Shown: positions 46,880 through 58,545, counted from the stretch's first letter. The stretch: 64,000 nucleotides of DNA from Solanum dulcamara (GCF_947179165.1 NC_077239.1:69827134-69891133), one strand, 5' to 3'. Numbers and translations: made by a program. Notes: generated by a model not told the origin, from the sequence alone.

Positions 46880-48300
46880 ATGCATTATGCTTTTTTAATG
46901 CATCCAACCAAACCACCTCTATTTCTTTAACACAACGAAAAGAGTCCAACAACGAGGAAGCAAAATAGACGTCAAAAGACCAATAATAATTGTGATAGCA
47001 TGGAAATCTTCCTCTAATTTGAGTATTAAAAAATCATATCACGCAATATGAATTGAATTTGAATTGGTTGGAACTTAAATATGAATACCAAATACTCCAC
47101 AGGATGGAAAAAAAAAATACATGCTGAAAGGCTGACATGCTGTACGGACATAATAACAATGGGAAATAAAGCAGGAATCATAGTGACAACGACTCAATTT
47201 TGAGATAAAGATAGCAAATGGCCTTTTCAGCTTTCAAATCACGGCACAAGCGCAGCAGTTCTCAACAAGATAGAGAGAAGCAAGTTTCTTTTTGTTTTGT
47301 CTTTCTTTTAAGGTGGTGTTCGAAGTCTTCATTGAAATTCAAACTAAATTCAGACCACATTTTATAGGGTTAATTTGAAGATGACGCTCCTAATATAATT
47401 TTTTTTTATATTTAAAATTTGAATTTAAAATCTCTGATCAAGAGTAAAACAATATCACTACTATACTGTGGCAGAGAAAAGCAAGTTAGTGCTTCACTCT
47501 ATTCCTAGCTAGTGCTTTGCTTGCCATATTCCACTCCAATGAGACATGAAGTACCACATGCCCTTTCACAAGAAACGCAAAGTATCCATTTGTGGGCTAA
47601 CCATTTGGCAAGAGGGGATTGTTTCGATGATAAGTATTTCTTAGTTTTAATCCTAAAAGCTTGTGAGTTTGAGTTATTAAAGAAGCAAAAAAGATGAGAA
47701 CTCCTAAAAAGGGATAAAAGATAGCCTAACAACTCTAACCATTTTTTTTATCCGAAAGTTTACCATTTATTTCCAAGTTACTAAATTTAATATTTATGTA
47801 GATTTTTTATATCATCCATACTGCAGTATTTTGATTCGGTAAATACGAGTTAGGAAACTTACGAGTTTCTCCATAGCAAAGCAAATTTGCAGCAACCACG
47901 ACTCGTGTCATCGATTATATATCGAAAATTTTCACGAAACGGATAAATCTCCTTTGTCCATAGCCAAAATATCCTTTAGGAATGCAGAGCGTTTCACTAA
48001 CCCTAACCGTCAGCTAATGTGGAAAGACTATGTTTTTACTACACCCATAACACACAAAGATTAGGATTAAAGAGAAGGACGATAAACTAATGAGCTAATT
48101 AACACGCCTGGTAGGTAGACCCTACCTAATAGATATTTCCAACACCAAAACAATCCAACTAGTTGATATTATTTTTAGAAAAAATTTACTATGGAAAAAA
48201 GAAAATGCTTAAACAGAAATACCTAACTTCAGCCATTTAAATGCGTCTTTAGACACGTTTGGAATTTTTTTAGTGGATTAAAGATTACCCAAGGAGTGTG
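46880..48300. other. Gene-free stretch
   Basis: No recognised gene. The segment at 47220-47330 (aaatcacggcacaagcgcag, then a pyrimidine-rich run) has the texture of a 5' leader but leads into no reading frame. Confidence 0.45.
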
Positions 48301-48479
48301 TTAAAGGCATTTCCGCGCTTAGAAAGAATAACTTTGAAGCGACGTATAGAATGATCAGCACCTTTCTTTCCCACCGGTTTCAGAGCCCTCTTTTTATCTA
48401 ACTAAAAATATCGTATAAAGAAGAAACTTTTATGCCCAACAACTCCCATGCTTTCCGTTGGTCAATAACCAACTAAAAT

Positions 48480-48942
48480 CTCTACACTTCTTACTCGACA
48501 GGACTTAGATCTGGTCTTTGAAGGAATCAAAAAAAGGAGAGACTGGTAGAGCTCTTCTTTGTCAGCGGCATTCTCCCTTCTATCTATCAACAATTTCATC
48601 ATGGAACTTTCTCCCCGAGCTGCGGAACTAACAAGTCTATTAGAAAGTCGAATTAGCAACTTTTACACGAATTTTCAAGTGGATGAGATCGGTCGAGTGG
48701 TCTCAGTTGGAGATGGGATTGCACGTGTTTATGGATTGAACGAGATTCAAGCTAGGGAAATGGTGGAATTTGCCAGCGGTGTGAAAGGAATAGCCTTGAA
48801 TCTTGAGAATAAGAATGTAGGGATTGTTGTCTTTGGTAGTGATACTGCTATTAAGGAAGGAGATCTTGTCAAGCGCACTGAATTTATTGTGGATGTTCCT
48901 GCGGGAAAGGCTATGCTAGGACGTGTGGTCGACGCGTTGTAA
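48480..48942 (+). pseudogene. atp1: Nuclear copy of mitochondrial atp1 (ATP synthase alpha, N-terminus)
   Basis: From ATG 48601 the frame reads [20 protein letters not shown], then [50 protein letters not shown], and [16 protein letters not shown] before TAA at 48940-48942. This is the first 114 residues of the mitochondrially encoded F1 alpha subunit (about 510 aa in full); the nucleotide-binding domain is absent. The non-coding text upstream (from about 48480, perhaps 48300) looks like the mitochondrial 5' flank. The intact frame with a few substitutions suggests a fairly recent transfer. No presequence is attached, so it is not a functional relocation. Confidence 0.92.
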
Positions 48943-49420
48943 GTTGGAGAAACAAAGTTGAAGTGTCTTTCAAAAATAATCTCTCTATCTCTTCTATTAC
49001 AATCTCTCTGTATCCACAAAACATAAGTAAGGTTTACATATACTCTACCTCCCCAAACCAATACATGTAAAATTTCACTATGTTGATGTTATTGTTGGAG
49101 CCAAGTATGTGTTAAGCCTAAAAGAAATGAAAGGCACAAAACAAAGTTGCTTAGATAATGCACATCATTCCCATTCTCAACTAAGGCAAAAGAGCAAACC
49201 ATCAGTGACCATGTGGCAATTATTAAGCATATCTCAAAGGGACAAACCCCGGAATTTGACATACCAATCTGCAATAGCTCCCGACGCCCAAGACAGAGCT
49301 TCTTAATAGAGAAGGTAGTTTAAAATTCCTCTACAAACAGCTATTATTCTTATAAATTGCCTTGGCAACAAAACAAATGTAACGCAATCTTGACAGCTCA
49401 GCTAGTTGGCTTTTTACACT
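48943..49420. other. Gene-free stretch
   Basis: Between the atp1 fragment and the minisatellite. No feature recognised. Confidence 0.5.
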
Positions 49421-49613
49421 TTCACTTTGTTGATGGAGTTCAATCCCATCACCTATTTTTCCTTCCCTTACCCTTCACTTTGTTGGTGGAGTTCAATCCC
49501 ATCACCTATTTTTCCTTCCCTTACCCTTCACCTTGTTGGTGGAGTTCAATCCCATCACCTATTTTTCCATCCCTTACCCTTCATCTTGTTGGTGGAGTTC
49601 AATCCCATCACCT
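49421..49613. repeat. 53-bp minisatellite, about 3.6 units
   Basis: The unit ttcactttgttggtggagtt plus caatcccatcacctattttt starts at 49421, 49474, 49527 and 49580, with very few differences. Open frames across it arise because 53 is not a multiple of 3, so each unit is read in a different frame. It lies just beyond the probable 3' end of the WRKY gene. Confidence 0.95.
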
Positions 49614-49624
49614 TACCCCCAATG

Positions 49625-49630
49625 TTTATT
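49625..49630 (-). terminator. Candidate polyadenylation signal of the WRKY gene
   Basis: AATAAA on the minus strand, about 365 bp downstream of the stop codon. Plausible, but other A-rich signals are possible. Confidence 0.35.
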
Positions 49631-49995
49631 TCAAAAACAAATAAATCTAACGTCCAACCAAAGACCTGTATCCTAAGTAGTGTGATTAAAAAATAAGCAC
49701 AACAGATGATTTGCAAAAATGCTAACTTTTTTAAAAAAAAGAGTCATACTTTATGAGGATATTCTTACAATTAGGAAACCTCAAGTCTCACTGCATCATT
49801 ATACATGAACCTGGCTTCGCATTTGCCTTTCCATATACCTAATAGACCTCCCAATTTTGAACTAGAATTTGGTCCCATCTGCACTTCAAAGTTAAATATG
49901 TACAGGAACAACTGAAGCTGGTCAAAAATAGAGTATGAGAAATTTCCCGAGGCTTGTGATGATCTTCTCTACTTGCTAGCATTTCTCTAAAGATC

Positions 49996-51602
49996 TCATG
50001 CATTTGCTGATTGAGATGGCAACCTAGGATGGTTATGTTCTCCTTCGTAAGTGACAATAAGCATCGAAGGTTCTTCCAAGCATCTCTCAACGTGTTTCCT
50101 GGCAGGACAGCCTCTCATACTGCTACACTTATAGTATCCCCTGCACAAGCCAAGGAAAGCTTTAGCTAACTTTCTGCTTCTCCAAAATAAACCGGATTCT
50201 ATGTTTTACTTCAATCATAGAAATTGCACAGCAGAAGGAGCTACCAGCTAGCAGAAAAAACCTAAAAGCAAAGGTAACAATCTTTATGAACAAATCAATT
50301 ATTACAACATCCCTTTTCAGTTGGCATAGATGTTACCAAAGATGATTTAAGTTAAACATGCCACACATTCAAGTAAAACAAAGGGGGAACATGAGCTCGT
50401 TGGCGTGTGAAAGATAAGATCAGGATATCTATGTGACAGAAAACAGCAGCAAATACAGACATCATAAACAACAAGACGGGTAATACACTAAGAAGCAATC
50501 ACAGCAAAACCTTTAGTAATTCTATTGAGTAATAATTCAGTTTGAATTTGCAGACCGTAATGTTAATCTAGATGCATCTTACAGGAAAAAGGCTAGAATA
50601 ATACCTAGGGTGCGGAGAACCTTTGATCGGTTTCTGTCCATATTTTCTCCAAGAATACTCATCCGGAGGAATATCAGCTAGTTTGTTACTTATAGCAGGA
50701 ACCTTGATTGACCTCTTAACCCTGTGCTTCCTGTTAAAAGATAATCCAGAAAGTCTTTAAGAACATGGAAAACATAAAAGTATCAAAGAGGAACTATATG
50801 TAATATGATGCCTAAATTAAATTACAAACCTCTTCTTCGAACAATGACATCTGCCACTGCTTCCACATTTCACACTTCCCTCCTCTCCTCTTCCGGAGCA
50901 CCTTTTCTTGTGTTGAAATGAGCTCTGATCCGCAGAGCGAGAAGCTCCAATAAAATGGAAGGCATTACTATCCAAGTTAGCAACGCTTCCGTCAATACTC
51001 AATGAGGAGACAAACGACCTAGTGGATGACATGGTTGGAGTACATGTAGAGCTATCAAAATTTAGACTAATCCCACTATTGCTACGCCGATACATCATAT
51101 CCGCCTGCTGCTTCATTTGTTGCTGCTGAAGTTGATACCGCCTCTGTTGTTGTTGTTGTAGCTGCTGCTGCTGCTGTTGGACAAAGTGATAGCTTGACAA
51201 AGGTGTTTGTTGGGCTAACTGAAGAGGATATTTACTATGTGAGCTTAACTCCAATGAAGGGTGAGTCCTGTTTACATTAGAACCAATTTCCAGCCATGTA
51301 TTTTCAGGAGAGGTGATAGGCATTAACTGAAGGGGTTTTGGCTGATCATCAATTTTACAACTTGGGTTCTCTAACAGGAGATTATGAGGAAAAGGGGTCA
51401 GAATTTTCTTGGCCTTTCTTACTCTTGCATGACCCAAACTGGAATTTAAGAGAGAGACCACTTTCTTGAACTTGTGAACAGCCTCTTCAGTATCTCTCAC
51501 TAAATTTCCAAACTGTTTCTGATCATGAGGTTGAGATAACATACTAATAACTCTATGACAACTCTCAACAGCAACCCTGTTAGCTTCCTCAATCTCCTCC
51601 AT
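49996..51602 (-). CDS. Group IId WRKY transcription factor (WRKY39/74-like), 3 exons, 347 aa
   Basis: Coding exons: 51602-50830, 50730-50605 and 50140-49996 (stop TGA 49998-49996), with GT-AG introns; total 1,044 bp. The start MEEIEEANR matches the conserved start of the WRKY21/39/74 clade; an in-frame ATG at 51629 is less likely. Residues 43-63 are the calmodulin-binding C-motif ([10 protein letters not shown]...LGHARVRK). Residues 141-166 are a Gln-rich run. The zinc-cluster domain has Cys 235, 246, 252 and 254, followed by the nuclear signal KKRKHRVKR. WRKYGQK is at 285-291 and the zinc finger is C305-x5-C311-x23-H335-x-H337. The intron after the Arg codon just N-terminal to GYYKC is the one conserved in this group. 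It binds W-box promoters in the nucleus; group IId members respond to calmodulin, stress and pathogens. All key residues are present. Confidence 0.95.
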
Positions 51603-52005
51603 CCAACCAAGTAAAAGAAAAAGATACAAGAAACAGAAAAGAGGAGCCCTAGTTCCTAAAAATAGAAGAAATTCTAACCAAATAATGCTAACACAAGAAA
51701 AAACTAGACACCCCTGAAATAATTCAGAGATACAACACCAACCATGAAGAAAGGTAAAATCTTGACAGCATAACAGGTGGGAAAACAGATAAAACTAGAA
51801 AAATCAACCAGAAAAACAGGACATACCCTGAAGGTGATTAATCAATCAGCAGCAAGCAGGCAGGCAGCAGGGCTATAACATTAAGCAAAGAAAGAAAACA
51901 AAAATAGACCTTTAGTTGGACTTATGGTGTCAAACCCTAGATTCTCCAATCTCCATAGGCCTGTAGTGATGGACAGAGAGGAGGAGTTTGGGAGGTGTGA
52001 AAGAG
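51603..52005 (-). other. WRKY 5' leader with a probable leader intron
   Basis: On the minus strand a pyrimidine-rich leader runs from about 52005. A donor-like cttcaggg|tatgtcc / GTATGT at 51826-51821 and an acceptor-like ctatttttag ending at 51656 suggest an intron of about 171 bp before the ATG at 51602. Inferred from splice-site form only. Confidence 0.4.
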
Positions 52006-52027
52006 AAGACTTTGCTTAGCTAGAGAA

Positions 52028-52036
52028 TTTTATATG
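52028..52036 (-). promoter_or_regulatory. Candidate TATA box of the WRKY gene
   Basis: catataaaa on the minus strand, about 30 bp before the start of the CT-rich leader and 430 bp before the ATG. Confidence 0.5.
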
Positions 52037-52265
52037 TCCAAAAGAAAAATACAAAAGCTGCAATCTTTATTTTTTCAATCCACTTTTGCATTTCATTGCT
52101 ACAACTCCATATGAGAAAGAGATTAGATTAGAGAGAGAATCACTAGTGAAGTAGTAGTAGTATTAATAAAAGTGAGTAATCAACATTTCTTCAACCCTCT
52201 GACAAAGAAAGAAAGAGGAGAGGATTTTGATTTACTACTACTCCACTATGCGAGAGGAGTACTAA

Positions 52266-52479
52266 GCTGCCGTTTGACATAAGGAATTAACATAAATAGT
52301 TTTGAAATAAAAAATAATTTAGTAATAAAATTTTGATATTTTATTTAATTGATAAATTTGAATAATTTATCTCATTATTTATATTATATTAATAGAATAA
52401 GTTATAGAAAATAGATGATTGAATAAATTATTTTAAAATAATTAATTTTAAAATAATTTATTTTCAATCAAACGACCTC
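52266..52479. mobile_element. Tourist-type MITE, 214 bp, in the WRKY promoter
   Basis: Ends gctgccgtttgacat and, reversed, gaggtcgtttgattg. 3-bp duplication TAA at 52263-52265 and 52480-52482. It lies about 230 bp upstream of the TATA box. Confidence 0.75.
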
Positions 52480-52486
52480 TAACAGT

Positions 52487-52590
52487 ATGATTGTTTTGAT
52501 TATTCAGTAAATTATATATTTTACTTAATTCAAATAATATGATTGTTTTGATTATTCAGTAAATTATATATTTTATTTAATTCAAATAAT
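52487..52590. repeat. 52-bp tandem duplication
   Basis: Two copies of the unit starting atgattgttttgattattca, nearly identical. Confidence 0.92.
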
Positions 52591-52957
52591 ATTTTTATAA
52601 AAATAAAATTACATCGATTAAGGTATTGATATTTTCTTGTAACGCATGATGAATATAGTAATGTTTGTTTACTTTAAAGGGAAACTGGGGTCTAATTCAC
52701 AGATTTCAAAGGTTGGGTCCCAAAATTGGACCTTGTTATTCTCACATCTTTTTCTTCTTTGAAGTTGGTTTTCTATGTGCTTTTTTTACTACTTCCAACG
52801 TGGCTGGCATCTTGTCCTTTTCCCTACAAACAGAATCTTATTGACTTATTGCATCCAATCTAATTTTAATAAAACAAAATGGGTAACACTTCTCTCGTGT
52901 TCCATCCCACCTCAAATTATAATCCTTCACTTTCCTTCCAAATTCTTTTCTTAATTA

Positions 52958-53151
52958 CTTCTTCCATCTTTATAAAAGAAAACTTAATTTATAATTTAAA
53001 ACAATTCTTAAATATTATTTGATTGTAAATTATTTTATTTAAGATTAAAAAAAAGTTTAAAATTCAATTATTTTTTATCATAGTAAAATAAAAAAAAATT
53101 ACATGGATTAAACAGAAAAAAGTGACACATAAAATAAGACGGAGGAAATAG
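52958..53151. mobile_element. Stowaway-like MITE, decayed
   Basis: Ends cttcttccatctttat and, reversed, ctatttcctccgtcttat, flanked by TA on each side (52956-52957, 53152-53153). Confidence 0.55.
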
Positions 53152-53352
53152 TATTTATCTGAATCATTTGTTTGTCTTAATCTATTTTTAGTATTTTTAA
53201 AAAATATATATTTTTATTTTAATATTTTATACATATTTATCATAAAATTAGACAGAGAAAATAGTATTTATCTGAAGCATTTGTTTGTCTTAATCTATTT
53301 TTAGTATTTTTTTAAAAAAAATATTTTATACATATTTATCGCAAAATTAAAT
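53150..53352. repeat. 113-bp tandem duplication
   Basis: agtatttatctgaatcattt starts at 53150, and its copy at 53263. The second unit has a shorter A/T tract. Confidence 0.85.
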
Positions 53353-53470
53353 GATATTTTGAACAAATATTCCTATAGTTATATTTACCCTTACTCGTTA
53401 ATAACTATATTTACCTCTCACACGCTAAAACTTTACTTTCAACTTTAAAAAGTCATGTGTCCTACTCTTA

Positions 53471-53787
53471 GGGGTCATTTGGTAGTTGGTTAGAGTTATG
53501 CATGATTGGTAATGTAGGAATTAGTTATGAGGAAATCTATATATATTATTTTACGAAGATTTTTCTTATAAAGAGATTATTTATCATTCATGTATTAGTT
53601 ATTTCACATTCAACCATGCATAATACATTGATTCCCTTATGACTTATAAATTTATTAGGTATGTGGATTTCTAAATTGCAAACATTATACCATATTAATT
53701 TTATACATGAATAATTTACCTCCTAATCAATTATCAAATATGATATTATTTATACATAATTTAATAGATCAGCTACCAGACGACCCC
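53471..53787. mobile_element. Tourist/PIF-type MITE, 317 bp
   Basis: Ends ggggtcatttggtagttgg and, reversed, ggggtcgtctggtagctga. 3-bp duplication TTA at 53468-53470 and 53788-53790. Inserted into a copy of the dispersed repeat also seen near 18480-18660. Confidence 0.9.
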
Positions 53788-54071
53788 TTATTGAAATAAA
53801 AAAAATCTATTTTTTTAGGGTTCACTGTGAAAAAAAATGTCATGACACGTGGGGATGATATTTTCGTTCAACAAAAAATGTGTTTAAAAAGAAATAAAAT
53901 TATTGAGGTATTTTTGGATTAAATTATTGATGGCAGAGGCATTTTCGAATCAAACTAGCTATAAGTTGGGTATATTGTTGTTCAATTTTGCTTAATTCAA
54001 ACGAACATTTTTAATTTTATTTTTGTACAATTTATTTAGTTGTGGATGCTTAAAACTAGTTGTGACCACTG

Positions 54072-54934
54072 TTTTAAAAGGTGGGGCATGAGGCGGGGCA
54101 TTTTACTTACCACGGGGGGACGCATAAGCCACGAGGCATGGGCGTAACTCTCATGGATCTTTAAAGTTTTAATTTATAAAAGAATTAAATAATGTAATAA
54201 TACAAAATTATGAAAAATGCAACAATTGTTTAAAATAATAAAAAAACATAATTAAGAAAACTCATAGAAAATAAAGCTTCTAACATGCTTTTACAAGTAT
54301 AAATAATGTAATGATATAAAAGTTATTATGAGACGTAAATCAACTGTAATATCTTAATTTTCAAATAATAAAAGAATAGTTATTTATCAAAGTATATTAC
54401 TATTATACTAAGCAGTTTACCTTTCTAAAGGAAAATAATTAATAAAACCTATTAGTATATCTACTCCATCATGAATAAAAATAAAATTACTTTCAAATAG
54501 AAAAATAATAAAATATGATAAATCTCAGTCATATGACAAAAACATGAAAACCAATGATAAGTGAAGATGTAAAATTTGGCTATGTATTTTTAAAAGAAAT
54601 GTTAAGCAATACTCACCCTCACGGTGTTACCAAATAGTAGATATGCAATACTATGACTTATTTGATTAGTTACTCTCAATCTTCTTATTTCTATAGATGA
54701 AAAATTATCATCATCAATTCAATAAAAATTATGAGGGTCAACAACGTTAACTAAAAAAATTGACACATAATTTGTGTAAGATATGCTAGACGAGCCCCAA
54801 GCGTTGAGCATTGAGTGTATTTAGGGCGTAAAGTAGGATGTTTAGAGCATAAGTCTCACAAAACTAAGTCTCACACATGAGTCTCGTGACGTTTTATTAA
54901 AGCCCCGCCCCGGAGCAATATTGCCTTTTAAAAA
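54072..54934. mobile_element. Inverted-repeat element with GC-rich ends, 0.86 kb
   Basis: The left end ttttaaaaggtggggcatga matches, loosely, the reversed right end ttttaaaaggcaatattgct, and then cggggcggggcttt. The interior is AT-rich and non-coding. It interrupts segmental copy B, which gives independent support for an insertion. The superfamily is unclear. Confidence 0.5.
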
Positions 54935-55037
54935 ATTGATTGTGACACAACTATATGACGATGAAAATAACTGTAACCATCTGAAACGTCATTATTTAAA
55001 AAAGGGCTTCTTGCGAAAGCACTTGGAATGAAGGGAT

Positions 55038-55141
55038 GAAAATTTCGTGAATTAAGCTTGATCTAAACTAGTGTTATCCCACCATAGACGAAAATTTCGT
55101 GAATTAAGCTTGATCTAAACTAGTGTTATCCCACCATAGAG
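55038..55141. repeat. 52-bp tandem duplication
   Basis: gaaaatttcgtgaattaagc starts at 55038 and again at 55090; the copies are almost identical. Confidence 0.93.
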
Positions 55142-55149
55142 AGAATATT

Positions 55150-56968
55150 TCTGCCACAGCAACGCCGCCATAGCAGGATTGTGGAGACAAAATCTTTTTA
55201 ACACGAATTCTTTTATTCTCCTTCTTTCGTTCAGTGGTAAAATAGACGAGGACTCAAAATGTTGTTCTCAGCTTGGAAAGAAGGGAGAGAAGGGTTCTTA
55301 GCACAAGGGTTCAGGCCTACCTTCATCGTTGCGCCTCCCGAAAGTCAGAAATTATGCTAGAATTCCTCAGCGGTTGCTTGGTGCCCAGGTAGGCTAAGTT
55401 TTCTTAACTGAGTAGTTATAAATCTATTTCCATTACATGATATATCATTGATTGACAGGAGATTTTATATCTATGCCTTCGGACACGGAGTCAGGATGGC
55501 TGAATATATAGTTATTTTTACCTAAGGCAAGAGAGTTTTATGGGGGTGTGAATTCTCTGTGACTTGAAATAGGTGATTAGTTCTTGATTAATAACATGAA
55601 TAACTTCTACTAAGATTGTTGGTAATTCCTGAGAACAAGTGCGTAGCTATGAGGGGCCCAGTACTAATCTATGGCTATGTGCAAATATAAAGATATGTAT
55701 ATACGTGTGTGTGTGTTTATGTAACTGCCTGTGTGAATTATTATGTAATGCATATTCAGGGAATAATTGTTGAATGTGTGTAACTTCATATTGATAACGT
55801 TATGCAATGAACTTGTCTAATTTACTTGTGGTCTTAAGTGTAGTTATTGCATTGTGAGTTGTGTTTGTGATGTGTGATTTCATGTATGTGGATCGGGTGT
55901 CTCGTCTACACATTTGAATCGGATATCACACCGGTACAATTGAAACGGATGCCACGCCAGCACATAATTAGATCGGCACCATGCTGGCATACTAACTATA
56001 TTTGGGATCGGACACCATACTTGTATACTAACATTTTTTATGTGAATTCAATGAGAGGACTATATTGTGAATGATCGTGCTCATGTGTGTATAATAAAAT
56101 GGAGGTAGGAATTGAAGGTCCGAGGGGCCTATATTCGTAATGAGGTAATATATCTTCTGTTTTACTATGTTGTGACTGTATGTTCGTATTTCTTATTATC
56201 AGGTAGGTGGTACGTGTGAGCGCAGCGAAAAATGTGGGCATTTTATTAGGTTTGGTTTGGTGGCTTAGAAACGGGTTATGTGATGGTCCTATGATTGCAT
56301 GTGATAACAATGGTTAGACAGGGTTAGAAGTGGCATGTATTTTGGAAACTCCCTTATGCGATAGAAGAGCTAGGTTACGATCAGATAGGTGCTAGACTTG
56401 AAAAGCATTGAAAAATTAAGGGGATGGTATGATAAATATCGAAGCCCGTAGTGGCATAAAACAAGGACCGAAATCAAGTGTGATGGTGGTAACTAGTGTG
56501 GTTGGGGTAGTGTATTTCCTTATGGCATGTCTTGTTCTAGTTGATTACTTTATATTATGTGGTAGGTATAGGGTTGACCGATAATGCCTATCGGTATGTG
56601 TTGTGTGTACTGATACTATTTTTGCTATGCCACTTGACATAGTTCGGTTGCAAGATTAGTGATGTTTCATAGGCGAAGGCCACGATGATCTCCGGTAGCC
56701 TCTACTCTTTCTTTCCTCATGGTGGAGGCTATGTCGTATTTTGTTGTATTTTGTACACTCTTAGTAGTTCTTTTACTTGTTTAGATTAGTTTCTTAGGGT
56801 GTCCCATTGTAATTTAATTCTGGACTTTTAAGTCAACTCATAGTAATTTCATAATCAGTTAGAGATTCATTTATTTTTCGCATGTTATAATTGATTGAGA
56901 TTAAGAATTCTTCTATCTAAGTGTTAAAGTAGATATCCGCATGATCCGATGAATTGAATCTTCATAAT
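55150..56968 (-). mobile_element. LTR-like repeat, family X copy 3 (reverse, 5' part lost)
   Basis: Reversed, it parallels 41353-43364 and 19252-22125: ggtgcccaggtaggctaag, the gatcggacaccatac array (55890-56020), the ccacttgacatag block and tatctaagtgttaaagtaga near its outer end (56930). The gatcgttgca end is missing on the left. Confidence 0.65.
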
Positions 56969-57249
56969 AACACGATATGATATTTCATAATTTCATATTA
57001 AGCTGTTATAAATTGCACAAATTTTGATTGCTACTAATAATTTATGGTTGGAGTAGTGTATATAATATATATGGTCCAAAAGATGAAAAGAATATGAAAA
57101 CAGAGATGTACACCAGATTTCCTGTCCAAATTGTCATTTATCTTGTCTTATTTATCATGTGAAGGTTGGAACATTCAAGGTCTCCTCTATTATCCCCCCT
57201 CACTTTTTCGTCAATAGAAAATTACACAATGATCTTAAAATGTCAATAC

Positions 57250-57334
57250 ATTACTCCGTCCCCCCCACCCCCACCCCGTCCTCTCCCCCCCCCCCCACAA
57301 TTTCTTTGGGGTCTCTTTTTTTTTTTTTTTTTTA
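57250..57334. repeat. Poly-C / poly-T low-complexity tract
   Basis: ccccccaccccc-type runs followed by a 20-bp T run, inside segmental copy B. The equivalent place in copy A (around 44370) is short, so this expanded after duplication. Confidence 0.85.
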
Positions 57335-57590
57335 AAGATGTTTTATTTATATATGTGAAGTAGGAATTAAAAGTATTATTACAAAAATGATTATTTTTTT
57401 TTGGCCGAAGATATTAAAGCAGTAAATACATATTTTGGGGTACAATATATTATAGTGATATTCAAGTTTGGCGTTTGTCAATGGACTAAGTTTTCGCCAA
57501 ATGTTACTTGTACATCAATTATATGATAGACCTCTCGATAGATATTCTTAATTTTCGTGTTATGCAGAGCCGTCATAAAAAAATTATAAT

Positions 57591-58138
57591 TAAAAATAAA
57601 ATGTGAGTAAAAAAATATCGATTATGTGTGTGATGTAATATATGAGAATTATTGTTAATCTACAATGGACAAAGATTCAAATCTCATGCCAATAGCCAAC
57701 TCGTTACACTCTATCGTCTTAAACTTGTGACGGATGAATTAAAAAAATTAATTATATATTTTAAGTTTGAATTTGAAAATAGAGAAAAAATATAAGAATT
57801 TTTTTCTTTAATGGGTCTTAAACACCTCAAAATTAACTTAATTGAGCTGGTAAATTTAAAACACGAAATAATTATTACATAACTAACTAAATAAAAAGCT
57901 CTTTACACTTGTAATTTTGTATCCCAACTATCCCCCACATTAGAGTTCCTTACATTTTGCACTCATAGCGTATCATTTTTTAATTTTTTTAAAACCATAT
58001 TCTATATCTTTTAGCAATTTACACTCTAACCTCTATATTTCCTTATAAAATCATAAAATTTTATATATAACCTCTTGTCGTGGTAATCAAACAACCCCTT
58101 AATAAGGATTAAATAGGAAATTGTGGAAGTAGGTAAAG
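57591..58138. other. Gene-free stretch
   Basis: AT-rich; no feature recognised. Confidence 0.5.
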
Positions 58139-58545
58139 GTGGATCTAGGGTGTAGCGATAGGTTCACCCAAACCCCCTCGACAATAAATTACACTATATA
58201 TATAAAATATTTTATAATTTATTTATTTATATATATAAATTTTGAATCTCTTGAATATAAAATTAGAGGTTGGCTCATAGTTGAGAAATTCAAAATTCAC
58301 ATTGAGATTTCAGATTTAAATCTCAAACGCTATATTTTTCTTTTCTATCCTTTTTAGTGAAAATTCTAGATTTGTCAGGGTCAGTGGCGTAGCCACACAT
58401 AGCCCGGGAGCCTATCGGACACCTTCATCGATAAATTATTTAATGTATATAAAAATTATTTAAAATATATTAATCAAAAATTATTTTTTATACATATATA
58501 TTAAAATTTGGATATTCTTAATAAAATTTCTGAATTTACTATTAG
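58139..58545 (+). repeat. Two tandem Solanaceae-type short interspersed repeats
   Basis: 58139-58370 (ggatctagggtgtagcgata, then cccaaaccccctcgacaata) and 58384-58545 (cagtggcgtagccacacata, then cggacaccttcatcgataaa) are related members of one short non-coding family. A third, 62024-62200, is reversed. Confidence 0.55.

Larger units (their letters stand above)
54030..57590. repeat. Segmental duplication, copy B (with two insertions)
   Basis: Counterpart of 43990-44960. The shared sequence is found at about 54030-54071, 54935-55015 and 56970-57590. It is separated by the inverted-repeat element at 54072-54934 and the family X copy at 55150-56968. Confidence 0.7.

Noticed and set aside
47220..47400. 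Leader-like pyrimidine-rich segment considered as a gene start
   Set aside because: No reading frame, splice site or downstream coding region follows it.
48601..48942. Considered as a functional nuclear-encoded ATP synthase alpha gene
   Set aside because: Only the first 114 residues are present, there is no targeting presequence or intron, and the frame ends in unrelated DNA.
49357..49696. Two overlapping plus-strand open frames of about 95 codons with repeating Phe/Pro-rich text
   Set aside because: They are the 53-bp minisatellite read in successive frames; there is no gene context.
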